In this document: positions 23,757 to 31,537 of the stretch, piece by piece
Position numbering within the stretch: position 1 is the first letter of the stretch
How the letters are laid out: the number at the start of each line of letters is the position of its first letter
From: Dietzia lutea
GTDB taxonomy: Bacteria; Actinomycetota; Actinomycetes; Mycobacteriales; Mycobacteriaceae
Assembly: GCF_003096075.1 (NCBI RefSeq)
Contig: NZ_CP015449.1
Coordinates: forward strand, 1,605,001 to 1,669,000
Direction of reading: 5' to 3'
Length of the DNA: 64,000 nucleotides
Position numbers and translations under genes: made by a program
The notes under the pieces: generated by a model
Seen by the model: only the letters and a program-made list of their open reading frames with translations
Told to the model about the DNA's origin: nothing
Database searches by the model: none

Positions 23757-24896
23757 ATGGCGGATGAGCGCGGGCCACAGACCGCACGGGACCGGATCGT
23801 GTCCGATGTCGACGGCATGTGTCGCGGCGAGGGCCGGCCACCGGTCGCCGAGCTGTCCGACCGGTCGGCACTGCTCGTCGCCTGTGGCCTCGTCGAACCG
23901 CGGATCTGCGACGTGGTGTTGGCCCGGCTCCACCGCAACCTCCCGTTCCCCACGGTCGGTGGCTTCCACCAGGTGCGCATCATCGAGGAGCAACGGCACG
24001 ATCTGAGGAGGACGATCGACAGCCCCGCACCGTCGATGCTGCGGATGGCCCTCCGTACCCGCCTGGCCGACCTCGATCGCAGGTACCTGGTGATGCGCAC
24101 CGCTTTCACCCGGGGAACCGGGGTGTGGGCTTTCCGGGTCAAGGACATCCGGGCCGACCGCCGGCGCGGCGTGCATCTGGACACCGACGACCGCGGGCGG
24201 CTCTTCGACGCGCTGGCCTCGACGCCGACCATGGCGCCGGTGCCCCTGGTACCCCGGACCCTCGGCGAGCTGGGCACGGTCGCCGCGGCCTACGGCCAGC
24301 GGGAGATGGGCCGGGTGGTGCTGCCGCAGCGCGTACAGAACGCGGTCGCGTCGCTGCCGTCGCTGCCACGGATCCGCGCGGACCGGCGCCGGATACCGGA
24401 GGTGTACACCGCGATGCTCATGGAGGTGGGCGGGCTCTACGACCGGCTGCAACGGGCATACGGCCGGGGCGGGCGTGCGGTGGAGGAGATCCGCCTGCAG
24501 TTCGACGCCGAGACCGAGGTCGTGGGACTCACGGGTGATCTGTGCCGACTGCGCGAGGCCTCCGCCTCGGCGGGCGTGCCGCCGGCGCGTGACGGCTTCA
24601 CCGCGCTGACCGGGCTCGGCGCCTCCATCGATCGGGTATGGGCCGAGGTGGTCGAGCGCGCGGTCGCGTTCCGCGAACTCGTCGAGTCGGTGGAGACCCG
24701 CGCCGAGACGGCGGTGGCCGAGGCGGAGAGGCTCGCCGGCATCGCCCGTGACAACGGCGTCCGGCCCCCGACCGCGGCCCACCGCCCGACGCCCGCCGAC
24801 CTCGCGGCCGAACACCTCGCGGCGCGCGCGGGGGACCGGATGCTGTCGACCGAGGCCATGCGCCGACTACGGGGCCAGATCGACCCGGATCGCTGA
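23757..24896 (+). CDS. Hypothetical protein of unknown function
   Basis: This 379-aa protein is not recognised. It is soluble, with no signal peptide or membrane helix. The N-terminal half is Arg-rich (for example RTRLADLDRRYLVMR, VKDIRADRRRG). A segment near residues 300-335 has alternating Ala/Glu/Arg residues, probably a short coiled coil. The ATG start has a strong ribosome binding site (GAGGAGAGG, 4 bases upstream), and codon use fits the neighbours. It stands alone, 107 bases after the aminopropyltransferase-like gene and 87 before secA2. A link to either is only positional. Confidence 0.75.
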   Translation: MADERGPQTARDRIVSDVDGMCRGEGRPPVAELSDRSALLVACGLVEPRICDVVLARLHRNLPFPTVGGFHQVRIIEEQRHDLRRTIDSPAPSMLRMALRTRLADLDRRYLVMRTAFTRGTGVWAFRVKDIRADRRRGVHLDTDDRGRLFDALASTPTMAPVPLVPRTLGELGTVAAAYGQREMGRVVLPQRVQNAVASLPSLPRIRADRRRIPEVYTAMLMEVGGLYDRLQRAYGRGGRAVEEIRLQFDAETEVVGLTGDLCRLREASASAGVPPARDGFTALTGLGASIDRVWAEVVERAVAFRELVESVETRAETAVAEAERLAGIARDNGVRPPTAAHRPTPADLAAEHLAARAGDRMLSTEAMRRLRGQIDPDR

Positions 24897-24983
24897 CGCG
24901 GCGACCGGCGGGGCGCGGCCCCGACGGTGCCGGGCCCTGCGTACGGTGGGGGCAACTGTTCGTGACCGGGAAGGACTCCACGC

Positions 24984-27281
24984 GTGGGACTGGCCAACCG
25001 CTTCTGGAAGCTGATGGGCTCCACCCAGGGACGCGACACGTCGCGCGCCCAGAGCGCGGTCGAGTCCTCGCACGGGTTCGACGACTGGGCGGCGGGACTG
25101 GACGCCGGCGAATTCGCGGACGCCGCCCACGGCCTGCGCCTCTTCGGTGACGCGCCGGAGGATCTCGCGCGGTTCCTCGCGCTGGCGAGGGAGGCGGCCG
25201 ACCGGGCCGTCGGCTTGCGCCCGTTCGACGTGCAGCTCCAGGGCGCTCTCCGGATGTTCGCCGGCGACGTCGTGGAGATGGCCACGGGTGAGGGCAAGAC
25301 GCTGTCCGGCGCCGTGGCGGCGGCGGGCTACGCACTGCAGGGACACACCGTCCACGTCATCTCGGTCAACGACTACCTCGCGGCTCGCGACGCCCGGTGG
25401 ATGGGACCGATGCTCGAGCTGCTGGGACTGTCGGTCGGCCACGTCACGGAGTCGTCGACGCGAGACGAGCGCCGCGCGGCCTACGCGTGCGACGTCACCT
25501 ACGGCTCGGTATCCGAGATCGGGTTCGACGTCCTGCGCGAACAGCTCGTGACCGATCCCGCCGACCTCATCTCGCCGACCACCGACGTCGCACTCGTGGA
25601 CGAAGCGGACTCCGTCCTGGTCGACGAGGCGCTGGTCCCGCTCGTGCTCGCGGGATCCACGTCCGGTGAGGCCCCGACGGGGGAGGTCCTGGCGGCCGTG
25701 CGGAAGCTGCGACCCGGCCGCCACTACGAGACGGACTCAGAGCGTCGCAACATCTTCCTCACCGACGACGGGGCGGAGGCCATCGAGACCGAACTCGGGA
25801 TCGAGGATCTCTACGACGCCGAGCACGTCGGCACCACCCTGGTCCAGGTCAACGTCGCCCTGCACGCGTGCTTCCTGTTGCGCAGGGACGTCGACTACAT
25901 CGTCCGCGAGGGTCGGGTCCAGCTCGTCAACGCCTCCCGTGGCCGCGTGGCCGAACTCCAGCGGTGGCCGGACGGGCTCCAGGCCGCGGTGGAGGCCAAG
26001 GAGGGCGTCGCGGTCTCCGAGGCGGGACAGATCCTGGACAGCCTCACGGTCCAGGCGTTCATCGGTCGATACGACAAGGTGTGCGGCATGACCGGCACCG
26101 CGTTAGCCGCCGGTGCGCAGCTGCGCGAGTTCTACTCCCTCGGGGTGTCCCAGATCGAGCCGAACACGCCGAACATCCGTGTCGACGAAGCCGACCGCAC
26201 CTACATCGACAACGACAGCAAGAACCGCGCGCTGGTCGAGCACATCGCCGCCGTCCACGCCACCGGGCAACCGGTGCTGGTCGGCACCCACGACGTGGCC
26301 GAGTCCGAGGCGCTGACCGCCCGGCTCGCGGAGAAGGGCGTCCGGTGCTCGGTCCTCAACGCCAAGAACGACGAGGAGGAGGCGACCATCATCGCGGAGG
26401 CGGGCGACGTCGGGCACGTCACCGTCTCCACGCAGATGGCCGGCCGCGGGACTGACATCCGGCTCGGCGGATCCGACGAGGCCCGGCGCGACGAGGTCGT
26501 CGCGCTCGGAGGCCTCCACGTCGTGGGCACGGGCCGGCACCGCACCGAGCGGCTGGACAACCAGCTGCGGGGCCGGGCCGGGCGTCAGGGCGATCCGGGC
26601 AGTTCGGTCTTCTTCGCGGCGATGGACGATCCGGTGGTGACATCGGCACTCGAGCCGGAGAAGATCCCTACCGCCCACGACCGGATCACCGGGCTGCTCA
26701 AGGGCAACCGCGGTCGGGACGCCGTCGACCACGCCCAGCGGGTCACCGAGGGTCAGATGCTGGAGATCCACGCCAACACCTGGCGCTACAGCCGGCTCCT
26801 CGCCGAGCAGCGCGACATCCTCGCCGAGCGCAGGGGCGCACTGCTCCTCACGGAGAAGGCCTTCGAGGAGCTCACCGCACATGATCCCGAGCGGAGTGCG
26901 CAACTGGTGAAGGCGCACGGACGGGACGCGGTGGTCCAGGGGTGCCGCGAGATCATGCTGTGGCACCTCGACCGGGGCTGGGCGCGCCACCTGGAGAACA
27001 TGAACGACGTCCGCGAGTCGATCCACCTCCGCGCCCTCGGCCGCGAGAACCCGCTCGACGAGTTCCACCGCATCGCCATCGACCATTTCCGCGATCTCGC
27101 GGCCGACGCGGTCCGTGAGTCGGAGGCCACGTTCGCGGAGATCGAGTTCACCGCCACCGGAGTGGATCTGGAGGCCAATTCGATGGCTCGCCCCACGTCG
27201 ACCTGGACGTACATGGTGCACGACAACCCGATGGCTGCCGGCGGGAGCGTCTTCTCCGGGATGATGTCGACGTTCCGATGA
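24984..27281 (+). CDS. secA2: Accessory preprotein translocase ATPase SecA2
   Basis: SecA2 drives export of a small set of proteins and is needed beside SecA1 in mycobacteria. The 765-aa product is shorter than SecA1 and lacks its C-terminal linker and zinc site. Walker A is ATGEGKT with Lys105; the DEAD box is LVDEADSVL near residue 205; helicase motif VI lies in [19 protein letters not shown] 24984 has AAGGA at good spacing. The pgsA2 gene overlaps its stop (ATGA), as in M. tuberculosis Rv1821-Rv1822. A TACGGT -10-like box lies at 24942-24947. Confidence 0.95.
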   Translation: MGLANRFWKLMGSTQGRDTSRAQSAVESSHGFDDWAAGLDAGEFADAAHGLRLFGDAPEDLARFLALAREAADRAVGLRPFDVQLQGALRMFAGDVVEMATGEGKTLSGAVAAAGYALQGHTVHVISVNDYLAARDARWMGPMLELLGLSVGHVTESSTRDERRAAYACDVTYGSVSEIGFDVLREQLVTDPADLISPTTDVALVDEADSVLVDEALVPLVLAGSTSGEAPTGEVLAAVRKLRPGRHYETDSERRNIFLTDDGAEAIETELGIEDLYDAEHVGTTLVQVNVALHACFLLRRDVDYIVREGRVQLVNASRGRVAELQRWPDGLQAAVEAKEGVAVSEAGQILDSLTVQAFIGRYDKVCGMTGTALAAGAQLREFYSLGVSQIEPNTPNIRVDEADRTYIDNDSKNRALVEHIAAVHATGQPVLVGTHDVAESEALTARLAEKGVRCSVLNAKNDEEEATIIAEAGDVGHVTVSTQMAGRGTDIRLGGSDEARRDEVVALGGLHVVGTGRHRTERLDNQLRGRAGRQGDPGSSVFFAAMDDPVVTSALEPEKIPTAHDRITGLLKGNRGRDAVDHAQRVTEGQMLEIHANTWRYSRLLAEQRDILAERRGALLLTEKAFEELTAHDPERSAQLVKAHGRDAVVQGCREIMLWHLDRGWARHLENMNDVRESIHLRALGRENPLDEFHRIAIDHFRDLAADAVRESEATFAEIEFTATGVDLEANSMARPTSTWTYMVHDNPMAAGGSVFSGMMSTFR

Positions 27282-28042
27282 GTGCGGCACGCGAGGGGAG
27301 GCGCGAGACCGACCTGAGGGAGTGGCGGACCGGCGAGGGTCGGGTCCTGGGCGCCCGCATCCCGCCACCCCGGGGCGGGCATCTGTCGGCGGCGGTCCCG
27401 CCCGGCCTGGGACCCGAGAGTCCCCGGCGCGACCCGCGGGTGAGCGACCGCTTCTGGACCCTGCCCAACGCGATCTCGCTGGGTCGGATCGCACTGATCC
27501 CCGTGCTGATCGTCAGCATCCTGGTGTGGGACGACGCGATGCTGGCACTGTGGCTCCTCGGTGTCCTGGTCGTCTCGGACTGGCTGGACGGCAAGATCGC
27601 GCGACTGTGGAACATGCGCTCGACGTGGGGGGAACGCCTCGACCCCATCGCCGACCGGATCCTCGTGGCGGCGGTTCCGGTGGCGTTCGCGCTGGCGGGT
27701 TTCATACCCGCGTCGATCGTCGTCGTCCTCGTCGCGCGCGACCTGCTGCTGGTGGCCACCCTGCCCGTCTACCGTCGGCGCGGCCTCGACCCGGAGGTCA
27801 CCTACCTCGGCAAGGCGGCGACGTTCGCGCTGTTCTGGTCGTTCCCGCTGCTGCTGGCCGGCCACGCGGGCGCGCCGGGCGGCGAGGTATTCCAGATCAT
27901 CGGCGAGGCATGCCTCTACTGGGGTGTCGGTCTGTACGTCTGGAGTGGTGGCATCTACCTGTGGCAGGCGCGGAACATCGTCCGCGCGGTTCCCCTCCGC
28001 CGGGCACGATCGGCTGCTGTGGGTCGGTCCGACGGTGTGTAA
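27278..28042 (+). CDS. pgsA2: CDP-alcohol phosphatidyltransferase (PgsA2-like)
   Basis: The 254-aa membrane enzyme joins a CDP-diacylglycerol to an alcohol acceptor. The full family motif is present: Asp101, Asp104, Gly105, Ala108, Arg109, Gly118, Asp122 and Asp126 (DWLDGKIAR ... GERLDPIAD). About five transmembrane helices span residues 55-240, after a hydrophilic N-terminal extension of 50 residues. Acceptor identity (glycerol phosphate, inositol phosphate or another) is not readable. It is coupled to secA2 by an ATGA overlap, and its stop lies in the candidate -10 region of gcvH. Confidence 0.88.
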   Translation: MSAAREGRRETDLREWRTGEGRVLGARIPPPRGGHLSAAVPPGLGPESPRRDPRVSDRFWTLPNAISLGRIALIPVLIVSILVWDDAMLALWLLGVLVVSDWLDGKIARLWNMRSTWGERLDPIADRILVAAVPVAFALAGFIPASIVVVLVARDLLLVATLPVYRRRGLDPEVTYLGKAATFALFWSFPLLLAGHAGAPGGEVFQIIGEACLYWGVGLYVWSGGIYLWQARNIVRAVPLRRARSAAVGRSDGV

Positions 28043-28045
28043 TGT
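28040..28045 (+). promoter_or_regulatory. Candidate -10 box (TAATGT) for gcvH
   Basis: TAATGT overlaps the pgsA2 stop and ends 6 bases before ATG 28052, so the predicted +1 falls on that ATG. No clear -35 is seen. Confidence 0.5.
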
Positions 28046-28051
28046 CGCCAG

Positions 28052-28093
28052 ATGGAATTCGTAGTGAGCCACTCGAGAAGGGCGCGTCAGTGA
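28052..28093 (+). CDS. Possible 13-codon leader peptide overlapping gcvH
   Basis: ATG 28052 opens a 13-residue frame (MEFVVSHSRRARQ) whose TGA stop at 28091-28093 overlaps the gcvH GTG at 28090 in a GTGA arrangement. A TAATGT -10 box sits six bases before the ATG, which would make the transcript leaderless. The frame is too short for coding statistics. Two roles are possible: coupling of translation into gcvH, or a chance frame. Confidence 0.4.
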   Translation: MEFVVSHSRRARQ

Positions 28094-28494
28094 GCGATCA
28101 GAACATCCCCGACCAGCTCCGGTACACCGATGAGCACGAGTGGGTGGAGCGGGTGTCGGATACGCGGGTCCGTATCGGCATCACGGAGTACGCGCAGTCG
28201 AAGCTCGGCGACATCGTGTTCGTCCAGCTGCCCGACGTCGGGGGCGAGACGGAGTCGGGTGAGCCGTTCGGCGAGGTCGAGTCGCCGAAGAGCGTCTCCG
28301 ACCTGTACGCGCCGCTCAGCGGCAAGGTCGTCGAGGTGAACACCGCGCTCGAGACGTCCCCCGAGCTGGTCAACTCCGATCCGTACGGGGAGGGGTGGAT
28401 CGTCGTTCTCGAGATCGCCGATGTCGAGGACCTGGAGGCCCAGCTCGAGCAGACGCTGGACTCCGACGGCTACGCGAAGATCACGGAGAGCTGA
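28090..28494 (+). CDS. gcvH: Glycine cleavage system H protein
   Basis: GcvH carries the lipoyl arm that shuttles the aminomethyl group between the P, T and L proteins. The 134-aa product has the lipoylated Lys67 in GEVESPKSVSDLYAP and the downstream NSDPYGEGW motif typical of the family. The GTG start has GAGAAGG upstream and overlaps the stop of a short leader frame. gcvP lies 3 kb downstream in the same direction; gcvT is not in the window. The order gcvH-garA-ftsR matches Rv1826-Rv1828. Confidence 0.96.
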   Translation: MSDQNIPDQLRYTDEHEWVERVSDTRVRIGITEYAQSKLGDIVFVQLPDVGGETESGEPFGEVESPKSVSDLYAPLSGKVVEVNTALETSPELVNSDPYGEGWIVVLEIADVEDLEAQLEQTLDSDGYAKITES

Positions 28495-28539
28495 GCGGAT
28501 CGCCGACGCCCCCGGGCCCCGCGGGCGACGACTCCGACA

Positions 28540-28545
28540 TAGAAT
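28540..28545 (+). promoter_or_regulatory. Candidate -10 box (TAGAAT) for garA
   Basis: TAGAAT fits the -10 consensus well and would give a leader of about 47 bases before the garA GTG. Within that leader a short GAGCCCGC/GCGGGCTC-like pairing (28563-28580) precedes the GAGGAGAG ribosome binding site. Confidence 0.45.
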
Positions 28546-28598
28546 CAACTGCACCGTACGGTGAGCCCGCTTACGGGCTCGGACGAGGAGAGACGAAC

Positions 28599-29036
28599 GT
28601 GACCGAGAACAAGAACATGCCCGAGGCGACCGCCGAGACCACCTCCGTGTTCCGTGCCGAACTCCTCAACGAGTCCGATCAGCAGTCGGCCCAGTCCGAT
28701 TCCGCGGTGACGGGTGTCGAGGGACTCCCCGAGGGGCAGGCCCTGCTCGTGGTCAAGCGCGGCCCCAACGCGGGTTCGCGGTTCCTTCTCGACCAGAGCA
28801 CCACCTCCGCCGGTCGGCATCCGGACAGCGACATCTTCCTCGATGACGTGACCGTGAGCCGTCGGCATGCCGAGTTCCGCAGCGAGGGCGAGACCTTCAC
28901 CGTCGTCGACGTGGGCTCGCTCAACGGCACCTACGTCAACCGTGAGCCCGTCGACTCCGCGTCGCTGTCCAACGGTGACGAGGTCCAGATCGGCAAGTTC
29001 CGCCTCGTGTTCCTGACTGGTACGCCCGGGCAGTGA
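28599..29036 (+). CDS. garA: FHA-domain metabolic regulator GarA/OdhI
   Basis: GarA binds and inhibits 2-oxoglutarate dehydrogenase and controls glutamate metabolism; phosphorylation of its N-terminal threonines by PknG or PknB turns it off. The 145-aa protein keeps the ETTS phospho-motif at residues 13-16 (Thr14, Thr15) and a full FHA domain from about 48 to 140, with GRHPDSDI, the VSRRH turn (Ser87, His90) and SLNGTYVN. GAGGAGAG precedes GTG 28599. ftsR overlaps its end (GTGA). Confidence 0.95.
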   Translation: MTENKNMPEATAETTSVFRAELLNESDQQSAQSDSAVTGVEGLPEGQALLVVKRGPNAGSRFLLDQSTTSAGRHPDSDIFLDDVTVSRRHAEFRSEGETFTVVDVGSLNGTYVNREPVDSASLSNGDEVQIGKFRLVFLTGTPGQ

Positions 29037-29770
29037 CCGCCGCCGGACAGGGCGCTCCGAAAGAGGAGGATTTCCTCTCCATCGGAGGCGTCATCGCACT
29101 TCTGAGTCCGGAGTTCCCGGACCTCACGGTGTCGAAGGTCCGGTTCCTCGAGAACGAGGGGCTGGTCACCCCTGAGCGCACGGCGAGCGGTTACCGACGC
29201 TTCAGCGTCGAGGACCGGGAGCGCCTGCGGTATGTCCTGACCGCCCAGCGCGACCGGTACCTGCCGCTGAAGGTGATCCGCCAGGAGCTCGACGCCCTCG
29301 ACGCGGCGATCGCCGACGGGTCGACCACGGCGCTGCGGCCGCGGCCCGGGGCCGACGGCGTGCCCGGGTCGGCGCCGGACGACTTCCGCAGCGACACGGT
29401 CAAGCGTCTCACCCGGGAGAACGTCATCGAACAGTCCGGCGTCGACGCCGGGCTCGTGGACGCTCTCGTCGACGCCGGCCTGATCGTCGCGGGAGCCGGT
29501 GGGTTCTACGATCCCGAGGCGGTCCTCATCGCCCGCACCGCGCACGATCTCGCCGCGCACGGGGTGGATGTGCGTCACCTGCGGGGCTTCCGGACCGCGG
29601 CCGATCGTCAGACCGGGCTGATCACCCAGATCGCCGGCCCGATCGCCCGTCAGGGGGACGCGGACGCCCGCGATCGGGCCGCCGAGCTGGCGCGGGAGAT
29701 CGCCGCGCTGTCGGTGTCGTTGCACTCGACCCTGGTGACTGTGGCCGTGAGGCACGCACTGGAGCCCTGA
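29033..29770 (+). CDS. ftsR: MerR-family regulator FtsR (Rv1828-like)
   Basis: This 245-aa regulator has the MerR winged helix at residues 15-85 (LSIGGVIALL, KVRFLENEGLV, SGYRRFSVEDRERL). The C-terminal half is a helical effector-like domain without the Cys residues of metal sensors. In Corynebacterium FtsR activates ftsZ; Rv1828 is the mycobacterial counterpart. It overlaps garA, so a growth and a division regulator share one message. It may bind the TTGAGG repeats at 30423-30434; this is inference. Confidence 0.88.
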   Translation: MTAAGQGAPKEEDFLSIGGVIALLSPEFPDLTVSKVRFLENEGLVTPERTASGYRRFSVEDRERLRYVLTAQRDRYLPLKVIRQELDALDAAIADGSTTALRPRPGADGVPGSAPDDFRSDTVKRLTRENVIEQSGVDAGLVDALVDAGLIVAGAGGFYDPEAVLIARTAHDLAAHGVDVRHLRGFRTAADRQTGLITQIAGPIARQGDADARDRAAELAREIAALSVSLHSTLVTVAVRHALEP

Positions 29771-29807
29771 GGGCCCCGCGTCCGCTCGCGAGGAACCGGA
29801 TCACGGC

Positions 29808-29813
29808 TACGCT
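29808..29813 (+). promoter_or_regulatory. Candidate -10 box (TACGCT), leaderless spacing to 29820
   Basis: TACGCT ends 6 bases before the GTG at 29820, the spacing expected for a transcript that begins on the start codon. Confidence 0.45.
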
Positions 29814-29819
29814 GGTGAC

Positions 29820-30350
29820 GTGGGAGAGGCGGAGAACATGGGGAAGAACATGCGAGAGGTCGACGTCGTCGGTATCCGTTTCGAGGAGCCGGAGTACGCG
29901 CCCGTATTGATCCTGCACGAGAAGGACGGTGGGCGGTACGTGCCGATCTGGATCGGCGCGTCCGAAGCTGCGGCTATCAGTCTCCAGCAGCAGGGGGTCC
30001 AGCCGAGCAGGCCGTTGACCCACGACCTGGTGGCAACCCTCCTCGAGACGTTCTCCCACCCTCTGGAGAAGGTGGAGATCATCGGGGTGTCCGAGGGGAC
30101 GTTCTTCGCGGAGCTGGTGTTCGCGGACACTCGTGTGTCGGCGCGCCCGTCCGACGCGGTCGCGGTCGCGCTCCGCACGGCCTCGCCCGTCCTGGTCAGT
30201 CCCGAGGTGCTCGACGAGGTCGGCATCTCGCTCGTCGAGCAGGGCGAGGAGGAGGTCGAGGCCTTCCGTGAGTTCCTGGACCAGGTGAGCCCGGATGACT
30301 TCCTCGGAGGCGGCGGGCCGGCTGAGAATCCCGGCGGATCCACCTCCTGA
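29820..30350 (+). CDS. Bifunctional nuclease-domain protein (Rv1829-like)
   Basis: The 176-aa protein belongs to the BFN/DUF151 family. The conserved core reads RYVPIWIGASEAAAI, SRPLTHDLVATLLE and SARPSDAVAVALR, and the C-terminus has the VSPDDF motif shared with M. tuberculosis. Some plant members have DNase and RNase activity; bacterial roles are poorly known. GTG 29820 fits a leaderless start; ATG 29838 (with GGGAGAGG 8 bases upstream) or ATG 29850 would shorten the product by 6 or 10 residues. It sits between ftsR and the second MerR gene, an order conserved in Mycobacteriales. Confidence 0.88.
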   Translation: MGEAENMGKNMREVDVVGIRFEEPEYAPVLILHEKDGGRYVPIWIGASEAAAISLQQQGVQPSRPLTHDLVATLLETFSHPLEKVEIIGVSEGTFFAELVFADTRVSARPSDAVAVALRTASPVLVSPEVLDEVGISLVEQGEEEVEAFREFLDQVSPDDFLGGGGPAENPGGSTS

Positions 30351-30422
30351 GCAGCGGTTTCGGCGTTCCCTCCAGTCACTGCTGCACCAACTCGCAGGTG
30401 ACGGGCGAGCCTAAAGTTCAAC

Positions 30423-30458
30423 TTGAGGTTGAGGTTTACCGCGTGTCCTATTGATAGT
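30423..30458 (+). promoter_or_regulatory. Putative MerR-type promoter/operator
   Basis: Two direct TTGAGG hexamers stand side by side (30423-30434) within the near-palindrome AACTTGAGGTT. A GATAGT -10-like box follows at 30453-30458, 18 bases after the second hexamer. Long spacers with an operator between or beside the boxes are usual for MerR-controlled promoters. The downstream gene is itself a MerR regulator. Confidence 0.4.
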
Positions 30459-30587
30459 GGACCGCGGCGGGCATAGCGTTGCCCCCAGTGAACTACACCG
30501 ATGGTGTTCACGCGTCCAGGATCCGGGTCTCGTCCCGGTACCGTGCCGCCCCGAACGTGGCGGCACCCGCAGCTTGAGGGAGCAATC

Positions 30588-31229
30588 GTGGCCGACCACA
30601 CCCGGGTCTCGGAGCCGTCCGACGCCGTCCCGAACACGCCGAGCCTCTTCGGTGACGCCGTCGAGGGGACGCAGGCGTCCTTCGACGAGGTGCAGCCCGG
30701 ACTGTTCCCCGACGACGGGATCCCGGACGGCACCAGCGGGTACCGGGTGCCCATCGCGTGCCAGATCGCCGGTATCACCTACCGTCAGCTCGACTACTGG
30801 GCTCGCACCGACCTCGTCGTGCCGTCGATCAGGAACGCCGCCGGATCGGGTAGCCAGCGCCTCTACTCGTTCAAGGACATCCTGGTCCTCAAGATCGTCA
30901 AGCAGCTGCTGGACACCGGGATCTCCCTGCAGAACATCCGCAAGGCCGTCGATCAGATCCGGTCGCGGGGTGTGGAGGACCTGGCCACCATCACCCTGTT
31001 CTCCGACGGCCGGACCGTCTTCGAGTGCACGTCCAAGGAGGAGGTCTTCGACCTGCTCCAGGGCGGCCAGGGGGTGTTCGGCATCGGGATCGGCGGCGCG
31101 ATGCGCGAACTCGCCGGCTCCATCTCCGAGTTCCCCGCGGAGACTGTGTCCGAGGACGACATCGTCGCGCCCGTGGAGGACGAGCTCGCCGCGCGCCGCC
31201 GGGCCCGCGCCTCGCGCCGTACCGGCTGA
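30588..31229 (+). CDS. MerR-family transcriptional regulator (Rv1830-like)
   Basis: The 213-aa protein has an N-terminal acidic region of about 45 residues (with LFGD and LFPDDG), a MerR helix-turn-helix at about 48-120 (YRVPIACQIAGITYRQLDYW, LYSFKDILVLKIVKQLL), and a C-terminal domain with GVFGIGIGGAMREL. Rv1830 homologues are linked to cell growth and division control in mycobacteria. GTG 30588 has GAGGGA at good spacing; the open frame further upstream lacks a ribosome binding site. gcvP with its riboswitch follows. Confidence 0.88.
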   Translation: MADHTRVSEPSDAVPNTPSLFGDAVEGTQASFDEVQPGLFPDDGIPDGTSGYRVPIACQIAGITYRQLDYWARTDLVVPSIRNAAGSGSQRLYSFKDILVLKIVKQLLDTGISLQNIRKAVDQIRSRGVEDLATITLFSDGRTVFECTSKEEVFDLLQGGQGVFGIGIGGAMRELAGSISEFPAETVSEDDIVAPVEDELAARRRARASRRTG

Positions 31230-31244
31230 TCGGCCGTCGTCGTC

Positions 31245-31250
31245 TAGACT
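31245..31250 (+). promoter_or_regulatory. Candidate -10 box (TAGACT) for gcvP leader
   Basis: TAGACT lies 16 bases after the MerR gene stop. The predicted start at about 31257 falls just before the first riboswitch helix, so the whole aptamer would be transcribed. Confidence 0.5.
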
Positions 31251-31261
31251 CGGCGGTGCGT

Positions 31262-31484
31262 TCACGCGTCCCACGGGAGAGCTCCGCGGCCATTGCCGCG
31301 GGCGCCGAAGGAGCAACTCCTCTCCGAGAATCTCTCAGGCACCCGGACCGTGCGGTCGTCGAACGCCTCTGGAGAGCGGTGGAACAGACCACCCGCCCAC
31401 GGGGAAAGCGGGGGTCCGGCGAAAGGGCCCCGCGAATCTCTCAGGCGCCGGCACCCGTCCGGCAGGGGACAGAGCGGAGAGGGA
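31262..31484 (+). ncRNA. Tandem glycine riboswitch
   Basis: Two glycine aptamers lie in series. Each carries the hallmark AATCTCTCAGGC box (at about 31329-31340 and 31435-31446) and ends with a GGAGAG-type P1 strand (CTCTGGAGAG near 31370 and GCGGAGAG near 31475). Glycine binding normally switches glycine cleavage genes on. A 7-bp GC hairpin (31498-31517) follows, nine bases before the gcvP ribosome binding site. There is no T-run, so control is probably at translation. Confidence 0.92.
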
Positions 31485-31497
31485 GCACCGGCCCGCA

Positions 31498-31517
31498 GGC
31501 CGCCTGTCCGGGCGGCC
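31498..31517 (+). promoter_or_regulatory. Hairpin between riboswitch and gcvP, possible expression platform
   Basis: GGCCGCC and GGCGGCC pair perfectly around a six-base loop. The GAGGA ribosome binding site of gcvP follows after about 9 bases. It lacks a T-tract, so it is not a normal intrinsic terminator. Confidence 0.4.
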
Positions 31518-31537
31518 CCGCCACCTGAGGAGCACCT

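Noticed and set aside
30391-30409. Terminator after the bifunctional nuclease gene
   Set aside because: Only a 5-bp CTCGC/GCGAG stem with no T-tract; too weak to call.
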